Origin: Ifrita kowaldi | Lineage: Eukaryota > Chordata > Aves > Passeriformes > Cinclosomatidae | Assembly (NCBI GenBank): GCA_013398055.1 | Contig: VZRS01010693.1 | Span: 66,375-130,374 of the forward strand | Length of the DNA stretch: 64,000 bases | Direction of reading: 5' to 3' | In this document: piece after piece, positions 50,123-61,528 of the stretch | Numbering within the stretch: position 1 is the stretch's first letter | Layout: each line of letters begins with the position of its first letter | The notes under the pieces: model-generated | The model's database searches: none | Told to the model about the DNA's origin: nothing | Seen by the model: only the letters and a program-made list of their open reading frames with translations | Position numbers and translations under genes: made by a program

Positions 50123-51643
50123 ACACGAACATTGCAAACTCCTCTGTGGCCATCTAATGGGTAGGATGCACTATTTCTGGTCATATTTGGAATAAGGTTA
50201 AAAAGTTAAAAAAGTACAATATGCAAAAGTATATATCTACTGGCTTTATCCTGTATGGTTACAGCATGCAGAAAATGAATCAGCAGCAATTTAAGAACAT
50301 AATAATAATATATTTAACTTCAGCTAAGCAAGCTCATTTTTTAAACCCTTGGAGACTCTGCAGGATGTTTTAATGGGTCCTTTGTGATGTGGATATTTCC
50401 TCAGTTTAAAAACTGGACTAAATGGTTCCTTTTGCATAACTTAGGAAGGAGCCTTCATACGGTAATGATTTTAGGTCACTGCTAAGCTAGACCAGATGTG
50501 GATGAATGGCTTAACAGTGAAATGCTGCATATCCCATTACAAAGCTTTTTAGGTCTGTATCCTTACCCTCTTGGCAATAAGCTTGCAGTTAATGAGTAAG
50601 TCCTTAATACATAGTTATATGTCAAAAGAGGCAATAATAGTTCCTCCACAGTTTTTGATGACATTGGGGAACCTCTGAAGCCAGTCATGGACAAAGCAAA
50701 TTGTCAGAGCTTTCTGTAATTAGGAAAAACTTAATTTGTGTATCATTGCCACCCAGAAAGATATTGTCTCCCTTTGTGTTTTAGGGGTTAGCAGAGAACC
50801 ACATTGAAACCATAAACTAAACTCATTTTCTGGGTAAAAAGAAGGAAACAGTGTAATGTAATGAGCTGCTAAATAAGGATTGAACTTTCTGCAATACCAG
50901 CAGTAGTCTTTTAAATATGAACAGTTTTTGTCTAAAAGGAAGACATTATTGGTTTGCAGAGATTAAAAAAAATTATCTTTCTCTTGTCTGAAATATCAAG
51001 AATAACAAAAGATAATTTATCAACCTTTCTACTTGTTGATATTTAATAATGTAGAATAAAATAGTTCAGTTGTCAGGAACTCTCAATGATCTTCTTGTCC
51101 AACTGTCTGACTGCTTCAGGGCCAACCAGCATGTTGTCCAAACGCCTCTTAAACACTGACAGGCTTGGGGCATCAAATACCGACAGTTAAGATAAGAAGG
51201 CTGTTCCAATGTTTGACCATCCTCTCAGTAGAGAAATGCTTCTTAATGCCCAGCCTGGACCTCCCCTGGCACATCTTTGTACCATTCAAAGAACCATTCA
51301 CTTGAACCACCTGTCCTGTCACTGAATACCAGGGAGAAGAGCTCAACACCTCTCACTTCACTTTCCCTCTTCAGAAAGCTGTAGAGATCAATAAGGTGTT
51401 GCCTCTAAGCCTCCTTTTCTCCAAACTAGAGAAGCCCAAAATCCTCAGCTGCTCCTCATAAGAAAAGCCTTCTGGTCCTTTTACAGTTTTGGTGCTCCCC
51501 TCCGGATGCATTCAAGCACTTTCACATCCTTCCTAAACTGTGGGACACAGAACTGCACACAGCACTCGAGGTGTGGCTTCAACACTGAATACAGTGGGAT
51601 ATTCTCCTCTTTTGGCTGGCTGGTGATGCTGTTGGGTGCACCC
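49939..51643. repeat. Left copy of an apparent false assembly duplication
   Basis: These 1705 bases recur at 52681-54385 (offset 2742) with no difference I could see. The stretch ends at a single N (51644). It carries the 3' part of the solo LTR, about 0.95 kb of unique sequence and part of a minus-strand CR1. Confidence 0.9.
51068..51643 (-). mobile_element. CR1 LINE fragment, left copy, cut by a join
   Basis: The plus strand reads as the complement of an avian CR1 3' region, with landmarks such as GAACCATTCACTTGAACCAC, CTCCTTTTCTCCAAACTAGA and CCTCAGCTGCTCCTCATAAG. The element is on the minus strand with its 3' end at about 51068. This copy stops artificially at the N at 51644. The open frames here (for example 51506-51703) are CR1-derived and not host genes. 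Confidence 0.85.
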
Positions 51644-51644
51644 N
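51644..51644. other. Single-N contig join
   Basis: One N separates two contig pieces that overlap by 308 bp (51336-51643 equals 51645-51952), so the join was not merged. Confidence 0.9.
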
Positions 51645-52100
51645 GAAGAGCTCAACACCTCTCACTTCACTTTCCCTCTTCAGAAAGCTGTAGAGATCAA
51701 TAAGGTGTTGCCTCTAAGCCTCCTTTTCTCCAAACTAGAGAAGCCCAAAATCCTCAGCTGCTCCTCATAAGAAAAGCCTTCTGGTCCTTTTACAGTTTTG
51801 GTGCTCCCCTCCGGATGCATTCAAGCACTTTCACATCCTTCCTAAACTGTGGGACACAGAACTGCACACAGCACTCGAGGTGTGGCTTCAACACTGAATA
51901 CAGTGGGATATTCTCCTCTTTTGGCTGGCTGGTGATGCTGTTGGGTGCACCCCAGGATGGCGTTTGCCCTCTGGGCTGCCCGGGCACACGCTGCTGGCTC
52001 ACACTGAGCAGCTGCCAACCAGCACCCCCAGGCCCCTTTCTGCAGGGCTGCTCTCCAGCCACTCCCCTCTCCATTTTTACTTGTGCCCAGTGTTATCCAG
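51645..52100 (-). mobile_element. CR1 LINE fragment, middle copy
   Basis: This is the same CR1 as at 53810-54533, represented here from its middle to its truncated 5' end. The last recognisable CR1 words are CAGCCACTCCCCTCTCC and ACTTGTGCCCAGTG. The 94-100 codon frames on both strands are CR1-derived or shadow frames. Confidence 0.85.
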
Positions 52101-52679
52101 ATTTATACTATATTTAATATAATAATTACAAATGGTTAAATTGATTAGGCTCACAAGCTCAAAGAGTGTTGAAAGCTTGGTTGTGTTTGGTGCTAGTCCT
52201 ATATTTGTAATTCACTTGCAGTTGTCCTCTTTTATGTTTAGACGGGCATTTTGGGGTCAGAAATGCTACATGAACCCTCTGAAAATGATGGATCATCCAC
52301 TAAACATTATGGAGGTGTTCATTATGGAGTCAATTAACTAATGAAGCCTTAGTGCATCTGTTTGCTTCACCATTAATTTTGTCTATATGTCAATGCCATA
52401 TCATAGATGAATAAAACATAATTTAAGTAAATAGAGAAGAATGTAATTAAAATCCATGTGCCTTTAGAACATGGGTCATGAAACAATAGATCTGTCCTGT
52501 ATTTACTTTAGCATCAGTCCACATCAAAAAATCTTATGCGCTGTGATTTTAAAAAGAACTCTGTTTGCAAACAAAGTATTCTTACTGACTTTACATTTAA
52601 TATTTTAGATTCTGCAAAGAATAGGCTGCTTGCCTCTGCAAAACAACAGACAATACCAATAGTTGTGTTAATTTCTGAA
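51645..52679. repeat. Middle contig piece, contained in the right copy
   Basis: All 1035 bases recur at 54078-55112 (offset 2433). It contains the 5' part of the CR1 fragment (to about 52100) and about 580 bp of flanking single-copy DNA. Confidence 0.9.
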
Positions 52680-52680
52680 N
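52680..52680. other. Single-N contig join
   Basis: A lone N follows TTTCTGAA and is followed by a return to sequence already seen from 49939. It is a contig boundary and not a biological break. Confidence 0.9.
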
Positions 52681-52859
52681 AGAGTTTGGCCAGAGCTACC
52701 CCAAGCGGAAGAGGGGGGAAAAATTGGGTGGCTGAAGGCTGAATGGGTTTGCTGAGGGCTACAAGAAGCCGAAGGAGAATAAGGTAACAGCTGAAATAAA
52801 TAGGCCAGAACTGCTGCTTAAAGACTGCACAGGCCCCGGCTCCTATTCCTCTGCTGTCA
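52681..52859 (+). mobile_element. Truncated repeat of the solo LTR 3' part
   Basis: It is identical to 49939-50117 and followed by the same AAATA. It is a by-product of the false duplication and not a second insertion. Confidence 0.75.
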
Positions 52860-53809
52860 AAATAACACGAACATTGCAAACTCCTCTGTGGCCATCTAAT
52901 GGGTAGGATGCACTATTTCTGGTCATATTTGGAATAAGGTTAAAAAGTTAAAAAAGTACAATATGCAAAAGTATATATCTACTGGCTTTATCCTGTATGG
53001 TTACAGCATGCAGAAAATGAATCAGCAGCAATTTAAGAACATAATAATAATATATTTAACTTCAGCTAAGCAAGCTCATTTTTTAAACCCTTGGAGACTC
53101 TGCAGGATGTTTTAATGGGTCCTTTGTGATGTGGATATTTCCTCAGTTTAAAAACTGGACTAAATGGTTCCTTTTGCATAACTTAGGAAGGAGCCTTCAT
53201 ACGGTAATGATTTTAGGTCACTGCTAAGCTAGACCAGATGTGGATGAATGGCTTAACAGTGAAATGCTGCATATCCCATTACAAAGCTTTTTAGGTCTGT
53301 ATCCTTACCCTCTTGGCAATAAGCTTGCAGTTAATGAGTAAGTCCTTAATACATAGTTATATGTCAAAAGAGGCAATAATAGTTCCTCCACAGTTTTTGA
53401 TGACATTGGGGAACCTCTGAAGCCAGTCATGGACAAAGCAAATTGTCAGAGCTTTCTGTAATTAGGAAAAACTTAATTTGTGTATCATTGCCACCCAGAA
53501 AGATATTGTCTCCCTTTGTGTTTTAGGGGTTAGCAGAGAACCACATTGAAACCATAAACTAAACTCATTTTCTGGGTAAAAAGAAGGAAACAGTGTAATG
53601 TAATGAGCTGCTAAATAAGGATTGAACTTTCTGCAATACCAGCAGTAGTCTTTTAAATATGAACAGTTTTTGTCTAAAAGGAAGACATTATTGGTTTGCA
53701 GAGATTAAAAAAAATTATCTTTCTCTTGTCTGAAATATCAAGAATAACAAAAGATAATTTATCAACCTTTCTACTTGTTGATATTTAATAATGTAGAATA
53801 AAATAGTTC

Positions 53810-54533
53810 AGTTGTCAGGAACTCTCAATGATCTTCTTGTCCAACTGTCTGACTGCTTCAGGGCCAACCAGCATGTTGTCCAAACGCCTCTTAAACACTG
53901 ACAGGCTTGGGGCATCAAATACCGACAGTTAAGATAAGAAGGCTGTTCCAATGTTTGACCATCCTCTCAGTAGAGAAATGCTTCTTAATGCCCAGCCTGG
54001 ACCTCCCCTGGCACATCTTTGTACCATTCAAAGAACCATTCACTTGAACCACCTGTCCTGTCACTGAATACCAGGGAGAAGAGCTCAACACCTCTCACTT
54101 CACTTTCCCTCTTCAGAAAGCTGTAGAGATCAATAAGGTGTTGCCTCTAAGCCTCCTTTTCTCCAAACTAGAGAAGCCCAAAATCCTCAGCTGCTCCTCA
54201 TAAGAAAAGCCTTCTGGTCCTTTTACAGTTTTGGTGCTCCCCTCCGGATGCATTCAAGCACTTTCACATCCTTCCTAAACTGTGGGACACAGAACTGCAC
54301 ACAGCACTCGAGGTGTGGCTTCAACACTGAATACAGTGGGATATTCTCCTCTTTTGGCTGGCTGGTGATGCTGTTGGGTGCACCCCAGGATGGCGTTTGC
54401 CCTCTGGGCTGCCCGGGCACACGCTGCTGGCTCACACTGAGCAGCTGCCAACCAGCACCCCCAGGCCCCTTTCTGCAGGGCTGCTCTCCAGCCACTCCCC
54501 TCTCCATTTTTACTTGTGCCCAGTGTTATCCAG
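53810..54533 (-). mobile_element. CR1 LINE fragment, complete representation
   Basis: This 5'-truncated CR1 of about 720 bp lies on the minus strand, uninterrupted in this copy. It covers the last part of ORF2 and the 3' region. The matches to general avian CR1 sequence are clear along its length (for example GCCAACCAGCACCCCCAGGC near 54446). The terminal octamer repeats are not clearly preserved at the 3' end (left side). It is immobile. Confidence 0.88.
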
Positions 54534-55112
54534 ATTTATACTATATTTAATATAATAATTACAAATGGTTAAATTGATTAGGCTCACAAGCTCAAAGAGT
54601 GTTGAAAGCTTGGTTGTGTTTGGTGCTAGTCCTATATTTGTAATTCACTTGCAGTTGTCCTCTTTTATGTTTAGACGGGCATTTTGGGGTCAGAAATGCT
54701 ACATGAACCCTCTGAAAATGATGGATCATCCACTAAACATTATGGAGGTGTTCATTATGGAGTCAATTAACTAATGAAGCCTTAGTGCATCTGTTTGCTT
54801 CACCATTAATTTTGTCTATATGTCAATGCCATATCATAGATGAATAAAACATAATTTAAGTAAATAGAGAAGAATGTAATTAAAATCCATGTGCCTTTAG
54901 AACATGGGTCATGAAACAATAGATCTGTCCTGTATTTACTTTAGCATCAGTCCACATCAAAAAATCTTATGCGCTGTGATTTTAAAAAGAACTCTGTTTG
55001 CAAACAAAGTATTCTTACTGACTTTACATTTAATATTTTAGATTCTGCAAAGAATAGGCTGCTTGCCTCTGCAAAACAACAGACAATACCAATAGTTGTG
55101 TTAATTTCTGAA

Positions 55113-58100
55113 AATAAAAGTTATATTCTTCTAGCATGTAGCTCAATTTAATCCATGCTGACATTGTATTTATTTGTTTCCCATGACTATTAGATCACAA
55201 TACTGAATTATGATCTCCTTAATAAATCCAAGCATAGTAAAACAGTATCTTTAAAATAGCACTGAATGACTTAAACTAACTGGTTTAAGTTTTAATAGAA
55301 CTGGTATAAATTCTATTTTCTCTGTGTGAAACTGAGTGAGAGCCACAATTTCAAATTTTTTTTACAACTGGAGCACATAGGTTAGGCATACCTTTTTCAA
55401 CCAGTTTGGTAGACAAGCTTAATAGGCAAGTGATTTTCCTTTCTCTAGGAAATAATTCGTTTCCTTCAGGAGTTTGAAGATTGCTCATGGTTTTAAAAGT
55501 ATTCAAAAGGACATGTACTGACCTGGTACCATAGTTGGCAAGCAGAACTATTCACAGACTGGAGTGAGACCCGGGAAATTTTTTTCAATGCAATGACATG
55601 GGCCAGAATTCAAAGTTCTTTATGCTACCCCAGGTTAAAAAAAAAATCCTGGAACAAGACTGAAAAAGCCACTTTGGTTCCCAACATTTAGATTTTTCTG
55701 TGGTGAGATTATCACATCTTGTTCATTAAGAGATAGGTACCATAACTAAATTATCTTAGTGCATTATAAAGGATTTCATTTTTTCCTTTTGAATGTAAGA
55801 GATGGGAGTGATTTTTTTTCTTTATTTTACATGAAATTGATGAAAACAGATATATCCATCAATTCTTTTTTGCCTTAATGAGTTTATTCTTCATATTTTA
55901 AAAAGATTTTTACATTAACACACAGATGTATATATGGAAAATCACAAAAAACTATTGTTTTGCAAAGCATCATAAAATTGTTGGTCAAAGTAATAGGAAA
56001 ATGAAGAAAAAAAGAATAGTTTATCTTATTGTAGAGCTTTTCCTTTTTCAAAATTTTAAAAACTTCTAGAAACATTCTAAAACTTGATATACTTCATCCT
56101 GAGAAATGTAGGTAGAAAGCTAATTAACATTTTGGTGATGATATTTTAACAGTCTTGTTTCCCAGTATGCTGACTTTTAGTTAAAAATTTACAAATAAAT
56201 TTTAAAGAATAAGGGAGGAGAATTTGCAGTTCAAGGGCAGTTTCTGATGTTGATGAGAGAAATTTCTTATCAGTGTTGAAATGACTAAAAACTTGTGACA
56301 AGTTTGAAATTAATGGATTAAGGGATATAAACAACGTAAAAGCATCAAAAACCGTAATACTGGCCATGTATTTAGAACCCCTTTCACATTTTCTAATTTT
56401 TCAGAGAAAAAATCTCCCTAATCACATTAATTCAGAATTATACGTGGTTCCAGAATTACAAAGTTTTCAGAATGCAACATTTTCAGACATAAAAATAAAT
56501 GAAATTTCAATAGTAAGAATAAAGGTAATATTAAATCTGACACCCATTCCAGTCTCTTCCATTGATAGTTTCCTAAAGAAAAAACATATTATATGTAATA
56601 ACAGAGTTAAAATCTAAACGAGAAATTGAAATGCAGCTAAAAATAGGTAGGTTTGAAGACTGCAGCTTTAATGTATAGGAAAAGATATTGGGTTTTTTGA
56701 GTTATTTGGTCCCCTCAAGGTACTCAGGCTTGTCAGAAGGGAAAAGAAGCATTCCTGTGGCTAATATGTGGATTAGCCTAAGTGCTTGCTTGGGCCTCAA
56801 AACAATTTGTAATGTGAATTTTTGGAGTGTTTTGTCCTACTTTGCTCTGCATTTCGAAAATGTGGAGTACTCTGGGAACACATTCTTGCGGCTTTTCTGA
56901 CATGACCCAAATGAAAAATTAAATACTAGAAAACACTGTTACACTTTTGGTGTCTGCTATCTGCTGCCTCTGTAACTGTAATAACCATAACTTTCTTAAA
57001 TCACTGAAGCTAATCACCTTAGGAAACATTGTGCTGGTTACCAAGCCCAAGAAAGTGTTTCTAAATTCATGAACTCTAGAGGCTTTGATCAGATGCTGGT
57101 GCTCACTGATCTTCAATTCTCCTTAAATCAAAGTAGCACACATAACTTCTGAATGATTGGAAGTTAACTTAAAGCTAAAAAAACTTTATTTTTATTTTCA
57201 CAACTTTTCCCTTTCATTCAAAAGTACTCTTTGTTTAATTCCTTAAACCAAGAAGTAATGGATACTGCTTAATGAACGAATGAAGACAGGAACAAAACAA
57301 ACTGCAGTCTAGAATGAAAAGCATTGGATAATTAAGTCAGCAGTCTAAATCCATGAGTCATCTAGCACTTGATAACTTTCATTACTGTTAATGGGACTAA
57401 CAAAAATTTAGGTGCATTGCTTTTTTGAAGGTTCTATAAAGGGTAAATTTCTTTAGAGAATTTGGAGAAATGGGTCGGCAGGAAGGGAACTTTAATAATT
57501 TGTTCCTAAACTAAACAAATTCTGAGCTGGATTCCTTCAAAGTTGCTGTGATGGCAACTCTGAAAAGGCCTACATTCAAACTTTGGCTGGTTGTTGCTTG
57601 ATAGATCTATATTGAAATAAAAATCTTCTCTGTGTTTTAGCATATTTTTAAAAGATGCACATGAGTGACTACAAGGGTATGAGCAATAAACCTCCACAGC
57701 TCCAAAAAACTGTAGTGCATATATTAAATCTCTTTTATCCTGGGACAAGAGTCCTGGAACAAGCATGCTGCTGGCAATTCCATAGTGAAGTGCACTACAG
57801 AAATCCTGAGACAACAATAAATGAACTTGATAGCTTTGCACCATATAGCACATTGATACAGAGTACTCCGGCCACTGAAACAGAAAGGCTGTGTTAGTGG
57901 ATTACTCCCTAAAAAAAGATAATCAATAAATATATTTTTATAAAAATATAGATATATAATGAACAAATAAAAAGAAATATAATAAATATATTTATCAATT
58001 TGACTTATTATTAGTGGAATATGGCTACTTTTGGAGTAATCAAATTCACAAGCTTGAGAATCATCCTGCTGTGTGGTACAGATGATTAACATCCCTACCA

Positions 58101-61100
58101 CAGGTGAGTGTCCACCTCAAAATTATCCACGTGCAGTGTCTACAAGCAACTAAAATAATGATAAAAGGGATCTTGAATACTGACTAGTAACTTCAGCTGA
58201 ATATTCACTGTGGAAGAAATTGCATTATCAGAACTTCACTGATAGATTTATATGAAACCCTAATGTACTCATACAAATGTATACCTGTACTTATTAATGA
58301 GTTCTGGTACACTAAAAAGCTGTCCTTTATTTCAAAATCTTTGCTTGACGAATCAGTTCATCTTAATTTCAGGAGGTCTCTTTCCATCTTCTCATAGATG
58401 GGTGCTGATGCTGCATTTCACTACCTCTAGTTTGGTCACTGGCAGATAGGAAGTGGGTCAAACCCACTCAGAAGCCATATGTTTGCTCCCAGTGGGGAGC
58501 TGAAGGAAGAAAGGATTGATTTAATCCTTATTACCGCAAGGGCAGCCATGTGGAAGGTGGATTTCTCTTAGGACCTTAAAATATTTATTCTAATTAAGGC
58601 AGAAAGTGAATTGGAAGTGGAATACAATAGAGTAGCTCTGGACATGCATTTCCATCTCATTGTGATGGGTGCTTTCTACTGTTGCCTGTTTGCTGTACAG
58701 CAGCTGTTTCAGCATTTCCCTGGCTTGCTGTTTCCTTAGCTGGTATCAGCACTGCCTTTCCCTCCTCTCCTTACAGCCATAATGGGCAGTGTAGTCTGCT
58801 GCAACCTCCTGCAGCACCTGCTCAGCTGCAGACCAGCCCTGGCTGCTGTGCTGGTCTAGAAGCTGGTTTGGCTTGTTGGCAGTTCTCTTTGTAACTCCTG
58901 CAGCATCTTGCCTCCAACTGCTTCTCTTTTCTTCAAGGTTTCTTGTTCCTTTTGCTGACACACACTCACTCCTGTGGACATACCTTGTTTTGACTTGAGC
59001 AGCGTTTTGTGAAAAGTAGTGTAGCAGTACTTTATTATTCTGTCTGGAGGTGGAAAAGAAATTTTCCCCCTCGATGTTACTGAGTCCCAGAAGAGAGGAA
59101 ATGCTAACTCTTTGTTTACTTGAGGGATACGCTTAGACTCTCTGCTCAGAAAGTGCTCCAACTAGTTTAACCACAGAACAGAATAAGAAACGATAAACAG
59201 AAATTAGGAACAATTAATCCAGAAGCAGGGCAGAGACCTTGCAGCGGCTATAAAGGATCCTAGCAGTAACTGAAGCATCTCTTGCACTATAATGTGGCCA
59301 AAGTGTCACATTCTGCAAGGCTCAGACTGAAAGAGGAAAGAGGCTTTTCAGGCATTTCATTTGAAGTCTTCTGTATTTTCTGATGACTTATACAGAGTTT
59401 AAGCTCAGAAGACTTGTGAGTGACAAAGGCATAAAAGAACTGTAGGTGGATCTTTCTGTCATGTCTTGTCTTGTCAACTTTTGGTGAATTTTCAGACCTG
59501 CAATACCAGAAGATTTGAAAATTACTTGATTTGAATAGTGGCACAGATGATAGTGGCCTTAATACATTGGTTTTTTCTTAAAATTGCTCAGTACTGGTCT
59601 TGATGTCAGCAACTGCACACAGTGAAATCATACCTAGAAGTGTATGCCTGTATTTGTACATTCTGCTCTGCTTGTGCTAGTTGCTGTACATGGTTCTGCC
59701 AAAAAGAATCGTCTGCTGTTTCTATGCTTACTTTTGCTCCCAGGCTCTCTTGAATATCTGGGAGGTAAGAGTGGAAAACCATAATTTTTCAAGGTTTAAT
59801 GTCAGCAGCAAAATGAGATTATAACAGAAGCAAGACTTGCTTTATGTTATAACTTAGCTCCTACCTGGTTCTTCCCTTTCTATTGTAATTAATGCCTTCT
59901 GATTTTTCTCTCTGTCACTGCATTCTTAAAACCTCTGAGCCATAAATCTGTCAGCAGAGTGGGTGTGGACACCAACCCCATGTCTTTGCCTTCACTTGTT
60001 CTTGGAGGTGCTATTTCTTCACTACCTCTGCTTTCTCATCTAAATTTAGCCAGGGAGAAAGGGAAAGGGTCAAATTCCTGTTATTGAGTCCTTGTTGTAT
60101 TCCCTTGAATTTATGAGCCATCGCTTTTCCATGTGCATTCTGAAAAACTTTTTTTAAATTATTTTTTTAATGTGCTCAGAGACATCCTCTGATAACTATC
60201 TGCTGTTGCTTGAAATTCTTGGGTGGAACTGCTGCATTCTGATGCCTCTCCAAAGTCAAGAGCCCTTCTGATAGTCACTTTATGAGGTTGTCCAGAATCT
60301 TCATGGCTTTTTTTCTTTCTGCTTGTGGGCAGCATGTCAGAAGGAGGACTTGCCCGGTCAAGCCTCTCAGTTGAAATGTCCTGTATGTAGGGATATGTCT
60401 GAGTAGCCTAGGATGTAAAAACCAAGCCAATGCAAGGTGTTTCTAATAAAGAAGGGCAGAAAGAGGAAACAGGAGAATGGAACTGAGCTGGAGGGAAGCC
60501 TCAGTGAATGCACTGGGGGGCTGTCGACTCCTGAATTCTTAACCTGTACTGAAGTTGACTGAGGTCAAATCTGTCTCTCAGGCTTACCTAGCGCTGGGAT
60601 CTGTGTGTTTTTATTGGCTAGCAGATAAGTTAGAGAGAAGACTTGTGAAAACCACAATTAACTTGGGTGAAAATTTATTTTAGGGGCACCAGGCGTTCTT
60701 TATTTCAGTCTTTATGTATTTCACTCTTACAATTTCGCTGCTTTTATAAGATCATTGGTGTAGACCAGCCACTAGCACTTTAATCACTGGGATACTTATG
60801 TACAACTTGCACTAGTCTAGAAACCAAAGTGGTGAAAATGCTGACAGCATATGTATATTTCTAATGTTGTTTGATAGCTACATGTACCATGATGGCAATC
60901 CAGGATGCTTTTTCTGTGCTTAAAATATGCTGTAGTTCCATAATGTTCAAACTGCAGGCTGGATACCACCCAGAGAAGTGATCTCTGACTCATGCTAAGA
61001 GCCAAGTGCTGAGAAACCACTGAAGGTGACTGTGTGCAGGATTCGATTTGCAGCAAGAGCTGTGAGACAGAGTTCAGAAGCAAAGATATGTGAATATTGT

Positions 61101-61461
61101 GTTGGGATTAGAAGGCTTAAAAGAACACCATGACTAAGGCAGTTGATCAGGGTAATTCACCACTGTACTGGGAGAAGTATCCAGAAGGATTCTAATGTGA
61201 GAATGTGAGGCATGTTCTTCACTATATATTTGGCTGGGAATAAGGTACAGTTGGAACCAAGGCTCAGCTAGGAACAAGGTTCTCTTTCTCTTGCACCTCT
61301 GAACACACAGACTTGAACCAGTTTTGCAACTGGGGCAAATCACTATAACTCTATTAACCTAATTGGGTCTGATGGTCAACCTCAAGGGGTTTATGTGCTT
61401 TGTTTTGAGAGTCTTCCTTTTCTCCTGCATTTCTTCCCTTCCCCTCCACCCCCCCACTTAC
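55113..61461. other. AT-rich stretch without recognised gene
   Basis: Open frames up to 125 codons (minus, 58101-57724) lack recognisable domains and lie in very AT-rich DNA. The segment 58670-59165 is less AT-rich and carries two overlapping minus-strand frames (101 and 71 codons) rich in Lys, Glu and Gln, with AATAAA on that strand at about 59030. It could be an old retroelement piece, but I cannot identify it. Confidence 0.5.
57931..57950. repeat. Perfect 20-bp A/T palindrome
   Basis: TATATTTTTA is followed directly by TAAAAATATA. It sits in AT-rich DNA, so chance is plausible. Confidence 0.8.
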
Positions 61462-61528
61462 CTGGCAGGTTTGCAAAATTTAATATAATGGCTATTTACA
61501 TTTCCTTCATCCAGTGGCTATTTTCTGG
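61462..61528 (-). ncRNA. Candidate noncoding exon
   Basis: On the minus strand a pyrimidine-rich acceptor (ttattcctattcttcacag) and a strong donor (CAG followed by gtaagtgg) bound 67 bp. All three frames contain stops, so if used it would be a noncoding-RNA exon or an untranslated exon. It contains two short ATGs, the first opening a four-codon frame. No partner exon is identified. Confidence 0.15.

Larger units (their letters stand above)
52681..55112. repeat. Right copy, probably the one true version of the locus
   Basis: These 2432 bases run without interruption through the content of both preceding pieces and on into unique sequence at 55113. It is therefore the best representative of the locus. 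Its left end would join directly to 49938. Confidence 0.88.

Noticed and set aside
51790..52117. 94-100 codon frames appearing at several places in the duplicated region
   Set aside because: They lie in CR1 sequence and recur only because of the contig overlap; they are not a gene family.
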